The position numbers were made by a program, and so were the translations under genes. The notes under the pieces are model-generated. The model was given only the letters and a program-made list of their open reading frames with translations. It was not told where the DNA came from and searched no databases. A DNA stretch of 33,042 bases from an uncultured Bacilli bacterium (lineage in GTDB: Bacteria; Bacillota_I; Bacilli_A; RF39; UBA660), in NCBI GenBank assembly GCA_934101185.1, contig CAKOQD010000012.1, positions 1 through 33,042 on the forward strand. The letters are read 5' to 3'. Positions 1 to 8,306 of the stretch are shown here, one piece after another; within the stretch, counting starts at the first letter, position 1; each line of letters begins with the position of its first letter.

Positions 1-24
1 ACTTCCTTTATTTTATTGTATCAA

Positions 25-63
25 AAAAGTAGACTGATTGTCTTTTTGACATTGTCTACTTTT
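25..63. terminator. Inverted repeat, possible terminator of an upstream gene
   Basis: A perfect 10-bp stem (arm AAAAGTAGAC at 25-34, complement at 54-63) encloses a 19-nt loop that contains a smaller GTC-TTTTT-GAC hairpin. The right arm ends in four T. It could terminate a gene left of the window or act as a second regulatory palindrome for the operon that follows. Confidence 0.45.
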
Positions 64-105
64 ATCATATCACTTCAAAAAAGATATGTTTTTATATACA
101 AATAA

Positions 106-128
106 TGTATCATGTGATACAATATAAT
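106..128 (+). promoter_or_regulatory. TetR-type operator abutting a -10 box
   Basis: A perfect palindrome with 7-bp arms (TGTATCA at 106-112, TGATACA at 115-121) and a 2-bp centre lies immediately before a consensus -10 box TATAAT at 123-128. No convincing -35 is visible. A repressor bound here would block polymerase. Since the first gene downstream is a TetR repressor, autoregulation of the whole operon is the natural inference. Confidence 0.7.
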
Positions 129-144
129 TATAAAGGAGGAAAAC

Positions 145-744
145 ATGTCTAAACCAACAAAAATTACTAAAGAACTAATACTAGAAAAAGCATTTGAAAT
201 AGCAAAAACACAAGGAATAGAAAAAGTAAGTAATAGAGAAATAGCAAAAAAACTAAACTCATCAATAAGACCAATTTATTACCAATTTAAAAACAGTGAA
301 GAGCTATACAACGAACTCTTAATAAAAATGGAAGAATACTTCTACAGATTCTTACTAGACAACACTATAGAAAACATTCCAAAATACAAACAAGTAGGAA
401 TAAACTATATAAAGTTTGCAAAATGTGAAACAAACATATTTAAAGCCCTATTCATGAGAAAAACAAATCTAGTAGTAGAAAACTTCATAGAACAAACAAA
501 AGAATTCAAAGAAATAGAAAAATTCATTAAAATAAGTACAAATCTAAAAGATGAAGAAATAAAAACATTCCATGTAAAAATGTGGATATTTACACACGGA
601 TTAGCAACACTCGTAGCAAACAATACAATAAATCTAACTGATAATCAAATAACAGACTTATTATCATACGAATTCCAAGCATTAATGCTACTTGAAGAAA
701 ACCCTAACAATAAATGGGTATTAAATAAAGGAGAGATAAAATGA
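145..744 (+). CDS. TetR/AcrR family transcriptional repressor
   Basis: This 199-residue protein has the size and layout of TetR-family repressors. An N-terminal helix-turn-helix spans roughly residues 8-55, with the hallmark IYYQFKNSEELYNELL stretch where TetR proteins carry their recognition helix and following turn. An all-helical ligand/dimer domain follows. The start has a strong AAAGGAGG site 5 bp upstream. The stop overlaps the start of the first ABC ATPase by 4 bp (ATGA), so the regulator is translationally coupled to the transporter genes. The palindrome at 106-121 is the likely operator. The ligand is unknown; the downstream exporters suggest a drug, peptide or lipid-like inducer. 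Confidence 0.88.
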   Translation: MSKPTKITKELILEKAFEIAKTQGIEKVSNREIAKKLNSSIRPIYYQFKNSEELYNELLIKMEEYFYRFLLDNTIENIPKYKQVGINYIKFAKCETNIFKALFMRKTNLVVENFIEQTKEFKEIEKFIKISTNLKDEEIKTFHVKMWIFTHGLATLVANNTINLTDNQITDLLSYEFQALMLLEENPNNKWVLNKGEIK

Positions 745-1451
745 TAAGTATTAAAAACGTAACCAAAAAATATGGTGACAAAAAAGCCCTAAACAATGTG
801 AGCTTTAACGTTGAAAATGGAGAAATATTTGCCTTCATCGGACACAATGGCGCAGGCAAGACCACTATGATAAAATCAATCATAGGAATACTAGACTTTG
901 ATGAAGGAGACATCCTAATAAACAACACCTCAATCAAAAAAGATCCAATCAAATGTAAAAAACAAATGGCCTATGTACCAGACAATCCAGATCTATACGA
1001 AAACATGAAAGCAATAGACTTCATAAACTTCATATGTGACATGTACGAAGTACCAGAATTAAAAAGAAAAGAAAAAATTAAAAAATATGCTAAAATGTTT
1101 GAAATAGAAAACAACTTAAACGACGACATTTCAAGCTTTTCTCATGGTATGAAACAAAAAATAGCCCTAATATCAGCACTAGCACACGATCCAGAAGTCT
1201 TAATAATGGATGAACCATTCGTTGGACTAGATCCTAAAGCAGTATACGATATGAAAGAAATAATGAAACAAATGAAAAAAGAAAATAAAACAATCTTTTT
1301 CTCAACTCATATTCTAGACGTCGCAGAAAAACTATGCGATAAAGTAGCAATCATAAAAAAAGGTGAAATAATAAAATCAGGAGAAATGAAACAAATCAAA
1401 AAAGATGAGTCATTAGAGCAAGTATTCCTAGAATCAGGAGACCAAAAATGA
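741..1451 (+). CDS. ABC transporter ATP-binding protein (first of two)
   Basis: This is a 236-residue nucleotide-binding subunit. Walker A is GHNGAGKT (about residues 34-41), the signature is a relaxed FSHGMKQK in place of LSGGQ, Walker B is VLIMDEP, and the H-loop is FFSTH. The family is the ABC-2/CcmA-like export type. It overlaps tetR by 4 bp and the next permease by 4 bp, so its partner is almost certainly the 531-residue membrane protein encoded immediately downstream. Substrate cannot be read from the sequence. Confidence 0.9.
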   Translation: MISIKNVTKKYGDKKALNNVSFNVENGEIFAFIGHNGAGKTTMIKSIIGILDFDEGDILINNTSIKKDPIKCKKQMAYVPDNPDLYENMKAIDFINFICDMYEVPELKRKEKIKKYAKMFEIENNLNDDISSFSHGMKQKIALISALAHDPEVLIMDEPFVGLDPKAVYDMKEIMKQMKKENKTIFFSTHILDVAEKLCDKVAIIKKGEIIKSGEMKQIKKDESLEQVFLESGDQK

Positions 1452-3043
1452 AAACAATATCACTATTAAAAGCAGTACTAACACAAGACATGAACATGTT
1501 TAAATACAAAACAACATCAAAGAAAAAAATAAACAAAATACTAATGCCAATCCTACTTTTCCTACTTGTTGCAAGTGCTATAGGTAGTTATGCCTATATG
1601 CTTGGAGAATCCCTTCATCCAGTAAACTTAACATATGTTATGCTAACAATGTTTACACTACTCGTAACAATTCTAACATTCACCGCCGGAATATATAAAT
1701 CCCAAGGAATACTATTCGACACCAAAGACAACGACCTATTATTTTCACTACCAATAAAAAAATCAAAAATACTATTCATTAGAATCTTAAAACTATTAAT
1801 ATTTCAATACATATATAACCTAATGTTCTTACTACCTGCTTTTGTAATATATATCTACTTTGAAAAACCTAGTATAGACTTCTACCTAATATCATTATTA
1901 ATGACATTCCTACTCCCAATCATCCCAACAATCGCATCAAGTATTCTAGGATACATAACTAAAATGATATCATCAAAATCAAATAAAAAAAGATTAGTTC
2001 AAACAGTAGTAACACTCCTAATATTTATAGCAATATTCATACTTAGTTATAACTTAAACTCATACCTAGAAAACATTGCAAGACACGCTAAAAGCATTAA
2101 CGAAGTAATAACAAAAACATACCTACCCGCAGGACTATACATAGACTTAATAACAAACTATAAAACAACTGACTTAATAAAAATACTACTAATAAACATA
2201 ATCCCACTAGCAATATTCATCTACATTGGACAAAAATATTACTTCAAAATAGTATTCAATTCTAAAGAAGCAAAAACAAGTAAACAATCAAAACAAATTA
2301 AATATAATAAAAACACTAAACTAAAAGCATTAATAATAAAAGAGTTAAAAAGATACCTATCATCACCAATCTATATGATGAATACAGCCTTTGGATACAT
2401 CATAATCCTAGTCCTTTCAATAGCATTATGCTTCAATGACAAAATAATAAATAATTTAATACTATCTCAATATGGACTTACAACAAACATATCAATAACA
2501 TTCATATACTTCTGTATGGTACTAATAATGATATCTATGACATCAATTACATCATCATCCATATCACTCGAAGGAAAAACAATCAATATAACAAAAAGCC
2601 TACCTATAAAAACATCAACAATAATGAAATCAAAAATAATATTCCCATTCATAATAGAACTACCATTCATTATACTAAGTGAAATAATCTTCTTCATAAA
2701 GTTTACCCCGACCATACAAGAAGAAATCTTAATAATTCTAACATCACTAGTAACAATAGCATTCCAAGCAGTACTAGGCCTAATTATAAACCTAAAATAC
2801 CCTAAATTAAATGCCTCAAGTGATACTGAAGTAGTAAAACAAAGTATGAGCGCAACCCTATCAGTATTTTCAGGACTAGGTATATCAATCGTTCTAATAC
2901 TCATCATGATTAAATTAAATAAAATACTAACCATCCCAGGACAAATGTTAATATCATTAATAATCTTAATATCATTAACAACAATTCTATACATTATACT
3001 TATGAATAAGACATCAAAAGAATATCAAAAACTAAATATCTAA
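1448..3043 (+). CDS. Large ABC-2-type permease, SkfF-like putative exporter
   Basis: A 531-residue, very hydrophobic protein with about twelve predicted membrane segments, arranged as two similar halves around a hydrophilic lysine-rich stretch near residues 275-300. The cytoplasmic motif LLFSLPIKKSKILFIR after the third segment, and its echo NITKSLPIKTSTIMKSK in the second half, are typical of putative ABC exporter permeases of the SkfF/YtrF-like class. AGGAG lies 7 bp before the start, which overlaps the ATPase stop by 4 bp. Together with the preceding ATPase it would form one complete exporter. Substrate unknown. Confidence 0.82.
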   Translation: MKTISLLKAVLTQDMNMFKYKTTSKKKINKILMPILLFLLVASAIGSYAYMLGESLHPVNLTYVMLTMFTLLVTILTFTAGIYKSQGILFDTKDNDLLFSLPIKKSKILFIRILKLLIFQYIYNLMFLLPAFVIYIYFEKPSIDFYLISLLMTFLLPIIPTIASSILGYITKMISSKSNKKRLVQTVVTLLIFIAIFILSYNLNSYLENIARHAKSINEVITKTYLPAGLYIDLITNYKTTDLIKILLINIIPLAIFIYIGQKYYFKIVFNSKEAKTSKQSKQIKYNKNTKLKALIIKELKRYLSSPIYMMNTAFGYIIILVLSIALCFNDKIINNLILSQYGLTTNISITFIYFCMVLIMISMTSITSSSISLEGKTINITKSLPIKTSTIMKSKIIFPFIIELPFIILSEIIFFIKFTPTIQEEILIILTSLVTIAFQAVLGLIINLKYPKLNASSDTEVVKQSMSATLSVFSGLGISIVLILIMIKLNKILTIPGQMLISLIILISLTTILYIILMNKTSKEYQKLNI

Positions 3044-3052
3044 GGAGAAACC

Positions 3053-3988
3053 ATGGAAAATATAATTGAAATAAAAAATCTAACTAAAAAATATAAAAAT
3101 AAAAAAGCAGTAGACAACCTTTCACTAGAAGTCCACGATAAAGAAATACTTGGACTACTTGGACCAAACGGAAGTGGAAAAACCACTACCATAAACTGCA
3201 TTCTATCACTATTAAACTACCAACAAGGAAAAATCAAAATACTAGGAAAAGAAATGAAACCAGATTCATACGACATCAAAAAACAAATCGGAGTAATATT
3301 CCAAGAAATCGCAGTATTCGAAGAACTAACAGTCTATGAAAACATTGATTACTTCTCTTCACTATATATAAAAGACAAAAAAACAAGAAAAAAATCAATC
3401 GAAGAAGCAATCAACCTAGTAGGACTAAAAGACTATAAAAAATACTATCCAAAACAACTATCCGGAGGCCTTTTAAGAAGACTAAACATAGCATGTGGAA
3501 TCGCTCATAAACCTAAAATAATCATCCTAGACGAACCAACAGTCGCCGTAGATCCTCAAAGTAGAAATAACATCCTCGAAGGAATAAAAAAACTAAATAA
3601 ACAAGGAGCAACAATAATCTATACAACTCACTATATGGAAGAAGCAGAAATACTATGCGATAGAATAGTTATTCTAGACAAAGGAAAAATAATTGCCGAA
3701 GGAACTAAAAACTCTCTAAAAAAGAAAACAAACATCGAAGAAAAAATAACAATCGAAACAAAACTAACAAAAGAAGAATTAAAACAAATTGAATCATTCA
3801 AAAACGTTTTAAATATAAAACAAGAAGAATCAACAGTAATAATTACATACAAAAAAGGACAAAACAATCTAAAAGACATAATTGAGTATTTAAATAATAA
3901 TAAAATAAAATATAATAAAATATTCTCTGAAAGACCAACCCTAAACGATGTATTTTTAGAACTAACAGGAAAGGATCTAAGAGACTAA
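3053..3988 (+). CDS. ABC transporter ATP-binding protein (DrrA-like, second of two)
   Basis: This 311-residue ATPase has Walker A GPNGSGKT (about residues 37-44), signature LSGGLLRR, Walker B IIILDEPTVAVDP and H-loop TTHYMEEA. About 80 extra C-terminal residues match the DUF4162-like tail of DrrA-type drug and lipid exporters. The start lies 9 bp after the previous stop, with AAGGAG overlapping that stop. The stop codon shares its last base with the next ATG (TAATG), so it is coupled to the following permease. It energises a second transporter, distinct from the one encoded at 741-3043. Confidence 0.9.
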   Translation: MENIIEIKNLTKKYKNKKAVDNLSLEVHDKEILGLLGPNGSGKTTTINCILSLLNYQQGKIKILGKEMKPDSYDIKKQIGVIFQEIAVFEELTVYENIDYFSSLYIKDKKTRKKSIEEAINLVGLKDYKKYYPKQLSGGLLRRLNIACGIAHKPKIIILDEPTVAVDPQSRNNILEGIKKLNKQGATIIYTTHYMEEAEILCDRIVILDKGKIIAEGTKNSLKKKTNIEEKITIETKLTKEELKQIESFKNVLNIKQEESTVIITYKKGQNNLKDIIEYLNNNKIKYNKIFSERPTLNDVFLELTGKDLRD

Positions 3989-5160
3989 TGTTCTATCAAA
4001 ACCTTAAATACTCATTAAAAATACTTTTAAGAAATAAAGCCTTAATATTCTGGACCTTTGCCTTTCCAATAATTTTAGGACTATTCTTTAACCTAGCATT
4101 TCAAAACATAGAAAAAAATGAACAACTACAAGTAATAGATATAGCCATAATAAACTCAAACGATTATAACAATAATAAAATAGTAAAAGAATCACTAAAC
4201 GAACTAACAAAAGGCAAAAACAAATTATTTAATATCAAGCTAACAGATGAAAAAACATCAAAAGATTTACTAAAAAACAATAAAATAATAGGATATTTAA
4301 CATTTAAAGAAAACCAAGTAAATATAACAGTAAAAAACTCTGGTGTGGAGGAAACTATTCTAAAACAAGTTCTAGAACAAATACAAACTAACTCAAAAAT
4401 AATTAATAAAAAAGTTGAAAAAGAAATAAGTGAACAAGTAGCAACAAATAAAAAAATAAACTATGAACAAATATATCAAAATGCCCTAAGTCTATTAAAT
4501 GAAAACAATATAAAAATAAACAACATATCAAATAAAAACTTAAGCTACACTATGATAGAATACTATACCCTAATAGCAATGGCTTGTCTATACGGTGCAA
4601 TGCTATCAATGTTTATCATAAACTATCAACTACCTAATATGAATAGCACAGGCAAAAGAATATCAGCATCACCAATAAATAAAACAAAACAACTTATAAG
4701 TAGTCTTCTATCAGCATATATTGTCCAAATAATCGGACTATTACTCTTATTTCTATTCACAATCTTTATCCTAAAAGTAGACTATGGAAAAAATCTTTTA
4801 TATGTAATAATAACCTCTCTATGCGGAGCACTTTCAGGATTATCTCTCGGAGTAGCAACATCAACCCTATTTAAAACAAATGAAAATGCTAAAACAGGTA
4901 TAATAATTGCCATAACCATGCTATTTTGCTTCCTATCAGGAATGATGGGAATAACCATGAAATACATAATAGACAAAAACATCCCATTACTAAATATGAT
5001 AAATCCTGCCAATATGATAACAGATGCCCTATACTCACTATATTACTACAATACATTTGATAGGTTCTACAAAGATATACTAAGCCTTTTAATATTTTCA
5101 TTTATAATGATCCTAATCTCTATAAAAGGATTAAGGAGGCAAAAATATGACAACATTTAA
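3988..5160 (+). CDS. ABC-2-type permease with large extracytoplasmic domain
   Basis: A 390-residue protein of the ABC2_membrane_3 type. One N-terminal membrane segment (about residues 18-38) is followed by a roughly 150-residue soluble, Lys/Asn-rich outer domain, then five or six membrane segments from about residue 190, ending in a short basic tail. It starts on the last base of the preceding ATPase stop and overlaps the next permease by 14 bp. Two half-size permeases of the same type encoded together probably form a heterodimer on the DrrA-like ATPase. Confidence 0.85.
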   Translation: MFYQNLKYSLKILLRNKALIFWTFAFPIILGLFFNLAFQNIEKNEQLQVIDIAIINSNDYNNNKIVKESLNELTKGKNKLFNIKLTDEKTSKDLLKNNKIIGYLTFKENQVNITVKNSGVEETILKQVLEQIQTNSKIINKKVEKEISEQVATNKKINYEQIYQNALSLLNENNIKINNISNKNLSYTMIEYYTLIAMACLYGAMLSMFIINYQLPNMNSTGKRISASPINKTKQLISSLLSAYIVQIIGLLLLFLFTIFILKVDYGKNLLYVIITSLCGALSGLSLGVATSTLFKTNENAKTGIIIAITMLFCFLSGMMGITMKYIIDKNIPLLNMINPANMITDALYSLYYYNTFDRFYKDILSLLIFSFIMILISIKGLRRQKYDNI

Positions 5161-6286
5161 TACATTTTGGAAAATAGTAAAAAAATACAAAGGAACGATA
5201 ATTCTATACACTGTAATACTAATAGCCTTCGGAGGAATAAACATAAAAAACAACGACATCACTAAAACATTTGAAAGTGAACTACCAGACATTGCAATAG
5301 TAAACAAAGATGAAAACAAATCATTAACAAATAATCTAATAAACTACTTAGATAAAAATACAAAAATTAGAAACATCAAAGAAAAAGATTTAGAAGACGC
5401 TTTATTTTATAGAGATATAAGCTATATAATATATATCCCAGAAAACTATACAAATGATCTTCTAAATAATAAAAACAAAGAAATAAATATAAAAACAAAC
5501 AACAACTATGATGCATCACTATCAGAATTAATACTAACTAGATACTTAAAAGCACAAAACATAATGCTAAAACAAAGTACAAATGAAAATGAGATTATAA
5601 ATAATATTAACGAAGTATTAGAAACCCAAGTAAACATCAACTTAACATCAAAACAAAACATATCAAATATAGAAAAAACAGCAACATACTTCAATTTTGC
5701 AAGCTATAGTATAACAGCAGTTGTGATATTTATAATCTGCCTAGTACTTTCAAGCTTTCATCAAAAAGAAGTAAACAAAAGAATAATCATCAGTAGTACT
5801 AACTATAAGAAAAACAATAAATTAATATTAATAGCAAGCACACTATTCGCAAGTATAGTATGCATCTTCTATATTGTACTAGGACTAATCCTCTTAAAAG
5901 AGCCACTACTAAATATAAAAGGAATACTATATATAATAAACACAACAATATTTACCTTTACAACCCTAACCCTAGCACTGTTAATAAGTAACTTAATATA
6001 TAATAAAAACGCTATAACAGCACTAGTAAACGTCATTTCATTATCACAAGCATTCCTATGTGGTGCCTTTATACCAGCAAAATATATGCCAGATAAAGTA
6101 TTACAAATAGCACAAATACTACCTGCTAGATGGTACATAAAAAGTAATGATATATTAAAAAGTCTAGAAACCATTACTCTAAATAATACAAACGAAATAA
6201 TAATTAATATGATTGTTATGCTTATATTTGCAATTATCTTTATAACACTAACCAACATAGTATCAAAAAATAAACAAAAAATATAA
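5147..6286 (+). CDS. ABC-2-type permease, partner of the preceding permease
   Basis: A 379-residue protein with the same plan as its neighbour: one N-terminal membrane segment (about residues 13-33), a soluble outer domain of about 140 residues, then a C-terminal membrane bundle with the characteristic stretch LCGAFIPAKYMPDKVLQIAQ before the last segment. AAGGAGG lies 7 bp before the start, inside the upstream gene, and there is a 14-bp overlap. It is the last gene of the TetR operon; a terminator follows within 5 bp. Confidence 0.84.
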   Translation: MTTFNTFWKIVKKYKGTIILYTVILIAFGGINIKNNDITKTFESELPDIAIVNKDENKSLTNNLINYLDKNTKIRNIKEKDLEDALFYRDISYIIYIPENYTNDLLNNKNKEINIKTNNNYDASLSELILTRYLKAQNIMLKQSTNENEIINNINEVLETQVNINLTSKQNISNIEKTATYFNFASYSITAVVIFIICLVLSSFHQKEVNKRIIISSTNYKKNNKLILIASTLFASIVCIFYIVLGLILLKEPLLNIKGILYIINTTIFTFTTLTLALLISNLIYNKNAITALVNVISLSQAFLCGAFIPAKYMPDKVLQIAQILPARWYIKSNDILKSLETITLNNTNEIIINMIVMLIFAIIFITLTNIVSKNKQKI

Positions 6287-6290
6287 AAAT

Positions 6291-6336
6291 AAAAAATACC
6301 AAAGTAACAAAATGTTTACTGTTAGGTATTTTTTTA
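6291..6336 (+). terminator. Intrinsic terminator of the TetR-ABC operon
   Basis: The outer stem AAATACC/GGTATTT (6294-6300 with 6325-6331) is extended by flanking A/T pairs. An inner AGTAA(A)C stem carries one bulge, and a run of T follows on the plus strand. It sits directly after the last permease stop. Confidence 0.75.
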
Positions 6337-6380
6337 TTAATGAACAAAATATAACTACAAGCACCCCTCATTGTATAAAC

Positions 6381-6409
6381 TTGTAAAAAATACAAAAAAA
6401 TGATAATAT
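6381..6409 (+). promoter_or_regulatory. Promoter for the small exported protein
   Basis: TTGTAA at 6381-6386 and TAATAT at 6404-6409 are 17 bp apart, about 24 bp before the start codon. The -35 lies in the context TAAACTTG, which recurs before the genes at 8307 and 9661. Confidence 0.5.
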
Positions 6410-6432
6410 AAAGTAAGAAAAAGAGGTGCTTT

Positions 6433-7113
6433 ATGAAAAAATATTTATTAATTTTACTATTACTATTTCCACTTACTGTAACTTCTCAAACATACCAAGT
6501 AGATGAATATATGAAAGTGGATATGAATGATAATTGGTATACATTTACAAGAACTAATTTAAAAGATAATAAACAACTAGAAGAACTAAACATTACATAT
6601 AACTACTTAAATGATTTTATGAATAAAAATAGTGTTTACTTAGATGCATTAAAAAAAGAATCCAAAACAGAAGATATGATAGAATCATTTGTAAGAATAA
6701 AAGAAGCTAATATAAATAATTTAAGTAACTATGATGATGATTTTGTAAAAAAAGTAGCAAAAGAACTACAAAAGAAAATAAATGCTAGCGAATATGATAT
6801 ATACAAAGATAATTATAAATATGCGTATATAAAATATAATGATCAAGGACTAAATATAATTCAATACTACACAGTAGTAAATAAAAAAGGTTATAACATT
6901 CAGTTTCAAAAACAAAATGATTTCACTAAAGAAGAACAAGAAGAATTTCAAAATATAATAAGCAAAATAACATATAAAATAAATAAAGACTTAAAAGAAG
7001 AAACTAATAATAAAAATAAGACTTACAATTATACTATGATTGGTGCGATAGCAGGAGCCATTGTAGGTACTTTATTAGTAGTTAATAAAAGTAAAAAGAA
7101 AAAAAACATATGA
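6433..7113 (+). CDS. Putative exported, C-terminally membrane-anchored protein
   Basis: This 226-residue protein is not recognised. It opens with a clear signal peptide (MKKY then a leucine/isoleucine core to about residue 18, small residues before TYQVDEY). A soluble Lys/Asn/Tyr-rich middle follows, and it ends in a glycine-alanine membrane segment (about residues 198-218, GAIAGAIVGTLLVV) capped by lysines. It is therefore probably anchored with the bulk outside the cell. AGAGGTG precedes the start by 6 bp. It is a single-gene unit, with its own promoter and a terminator 23 bp after the stop. Confidence 0.7.
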   Translation: MKKYLLILLLLFPLTVTSQTYQVDEYMKVDMNDNWYTFTRTNLKDNKQLEELNITYNYLNDFMNKNSVYLDALKKESKTEDMIESFVRIKEANINNLSNYDDDFVKKVAKELQKKINASEYDIYKDNYKYAYIKYNDQGLNIIQYYTVVNKKGYNIQFQKQNDFTKEEQEEFQNIISKITYKINKDLKEETNNKNKTYNYTMIGAIAGAIVGTLLVVNKSKKKKNI

Positions 7114-7136
7114 AAAATTAGGATACGAAATAGTAG

Positions 7137-7164
7137 AATAAAAGTACTAACTTGTACTTTTATT
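7137..7164 (+). terminator. Hairpin terminator after the exported protein
   Basis: A perfect 11-bp stem (AATAAAAGTAC at 7137-7147, complement at 7154-7164) closes a 6-nt loop and runs into a T-rich sequence. The near-symmetry means it could work on either strand. Confidence 0.65.
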
Positions 7165-7189
7165 TATTTGAAAAAACCGCAATAAAAAG

Positions 7190-7218
7190 TTTACTATTTG
7201 AAACATTAATGATATAAT
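7190..7218 (+). promoter_or_regulatory. Promoter for the XRE regulator pair
   Basis: TTTACT at 7190-7195 and a consensus TATAAT at 7213-7218 are separated by 17 bp. The start codon is 20 bp further on, giving a very short leader. Confidence 0.6.
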
Positions 7219-7238
7219 AAAAATATAAGGTGGTAAAA

Positions 7239-7583
7239 ATGAATTCAAATTTAGGAAATAAAGTAAGGCTTTTAAGAAAACAAAGAAAATTAAGACAAGA
7301 TGATCTAGGAAAAGCTTTAAATCTTAGTAGATCCCAAATATCTAATTTAGAAAGTGGCAAAAGAAACTTTAATCTACAACAATTAGAAAAACTATGTAAT
7401 TATTTCAAGATAGATATGTCATATTTTCTTATGGAAGAAACAACTGATTCATGTTTAAATTTGCTAGATAAAGTAAAATTATTATTTCAAAGCAAAGAAT
7501 TAACAAATAGTCAAAAAGAAGATTTATTTGCATCTATTATGAAAATATACATAGAATCGAAGGAGGAGTTCGATGAAAAATAA
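7239..7583 (+). CDS. XRE-family helix-turn-helix regulator
   Basis: A 114-residue protein. Residues about 5-60 form a classic Cro/CI-type HTH (KVRLLRKQRKLRQDDLGKAL, then SRSQISNLESGKRN, then LEKLCNYFKID). The remaining ~50 residues are helical and may mediate oligomerisation. I prefer ATG 7239 over the in-frame GTG at 7230: AAGGTGG at 7227-7233 is correctly spaced from the ATG, whereas the GTG lies inside that site. It overlaps the next small gene by 11 bp. The pair resembles the regulatory ends of prophages and mobile elements. Its operator could be near its own promoter. Confidence 0.85.
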   Translation: MNSNLGNKVRLLRKQRKLRQDDLGKALNLSRSQISNLESGKRNFNLQQLEKLCNYFKIDMSYFLMEETTDSCLNLLDKVKLLFQSKELTNSQKEDLFASIMKIYIESKEEFDEK

Positions 7584-7881
7584 ATACATATTTGAAACAA
7601 ATAGTTTAAATGAAATGGAATTAGTGATTAATAGACAAAAGATGTTTTCAGTACTAGAAGATATAAAAAACTGGAGAAGAGAACTATATAAAGGTTATGA
7701 TTCAAATATAAAATATTTGTGCAATGGAAAACTATATTCATTTGAAGAATATATAAAAAACGAAGAATCATTTCCAAAAAATGAACAAGGATTTACTAAA
7801 GATTTAAAGACGGTTTACACAACTAATGAATTAATAAATAAAATAGATTATTTTCTTTCTGAGATTAAGCATTTATTATAA
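7573..7881 (+). CDS. Small protein of unknown function, phage-like style
   Basis: A 102-residue acidic/basic protein with no family I can name. It contains a distinctive LEDIKNWRRELYKGYD stretch (about residues 28-43). It has no membrane segment, no cysteine-based metal site and is likely soluble and helical at both ends. AAGGAGGAG lies just before the start inside the XRE gene, and the 11-bp overlap implies coupled translation with that regulator. Size and neighbourhood suggest a mobile-element accessory gene. An antitoxin or toxin role is only a guess. Confidence 0.6.
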   Translation: MKNKYIFETNSLNEMELVINRQKMFSVLEDIKNWRRELYKGYDSNIKYLCNGKLYSFEEYIKNEESFPKNEQGFTKDLKTVYTTNELINKIDYFLSEIKHLL

Positions 7882-7923
7882 AGATAATAAAAAAATATTA
7901 TAAAGTAAATATTGACTAATGGT

Positions 7924-7952
7924 TTGACATAGATAAAAAAATATGCTATATT
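7924..7952 (+). promoter_or_regulatory. Consensus promoter for the small RNA
   Basis: A perfect -35 TTGACA (7924-7929) and TATATT (7947-7952) are separated by exactly 17 bp. This is among the strongest-looking promoters in the window, yet no ORF with a ribosome site follows it. Confidence 0.8.
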
Positions 7953-7958
7953 ATCTAT

Positions 7959-8054
7959 GCGAGGAAAAAATGTTAAATCATTTTTGCAAGGGCACTGTCT
8001 TATGATGGAGCCCTATTTTTCTGCCTAAAAATCTAGAAAAAACTAGATTTTTTT
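7959..8054 (+). ncRNA. Putative small RNA of about 95 nt, family unknown
   Basis: Transcription is predicted to begin near 7959-7961. The RNA would form three hairpins. Hairpin 1 is AAAAATG/CATTTTT around 7967-7986. Hairpin 2 is a G/C-rich AGGGC (7989-7993) with GCCCT (8010-8014) around a 16-nt loop. The third is a terminator with a 10-bp stem (8027-8036 with 8043-8052) plus a T run. There is no ribosome site and no useful ORF. It lies between the XRE pair and a second HTH gene. I could not match it to a riboswitch, tmRNA, 6S or SRP consensus. It could be a regulatory RNA, an antitoxin RNA or a guide-like RNA. Confidence 0.6.
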
Positions 8055-8127
8055 ATATAATTGTCAAAAGTGTTGTAAGACATTATCATAAATTAATCAT
8101 ACACATATAATCTGTGAGTGTATAAAC

Positions 8128-8180
8128 TTGATAAAGTAAATAAAGTATGATATATTTTATATGAGTTGAAAAAGCAACTC
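8128..8180 (+). promoter_or_regulatory. Promoter and leader hairpin of the second HTH gene
   Basis: TTGATA (8128-8133) and TATATT (8151-8156) are 17 bp apart. The predicted transcript starts just before a perfect 6-bp hairpin (GAGTTG at 8163-8168, CAACTC at 8175-8180). The leader to the start codon is about 145 nt, unusually long here. Confidence 0.55.
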
Positions 8181-8254
8181 TGTGATTTAAATTATTTTGT
8201 ATGAAAAAGGAATCCTATATAAAAAAATAGAAAATTTACTTTATATCTTAAGAA

Positions 8255-8276
8255 TTCATTAATCAATATTAATGAA
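8255..8276. repeat. Perfect 9-bp inverted repeat in the leader
   Basis: TTCATTAAT at 8255-8263 is repeated in reverse complement at 8268-8276 with a 4-bp spacer, about 20 bp before the ribosome site of the HTH gene. It could be an operator for that protein or an RNA stem controlling translation. Confidence 0.55.
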
Positions 8277-8306
8277 AAAGGAAAATATTATTATAGGAGG
8301 TTTCAT

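Noticed and set aside
7959..8054. Assignment to a named RNA family such as an abiF-type RNA or a riboswitch
   Set aside because: No Abi_2 gene lies next to it and I cannot match a consensus by eye, so the family is left open.
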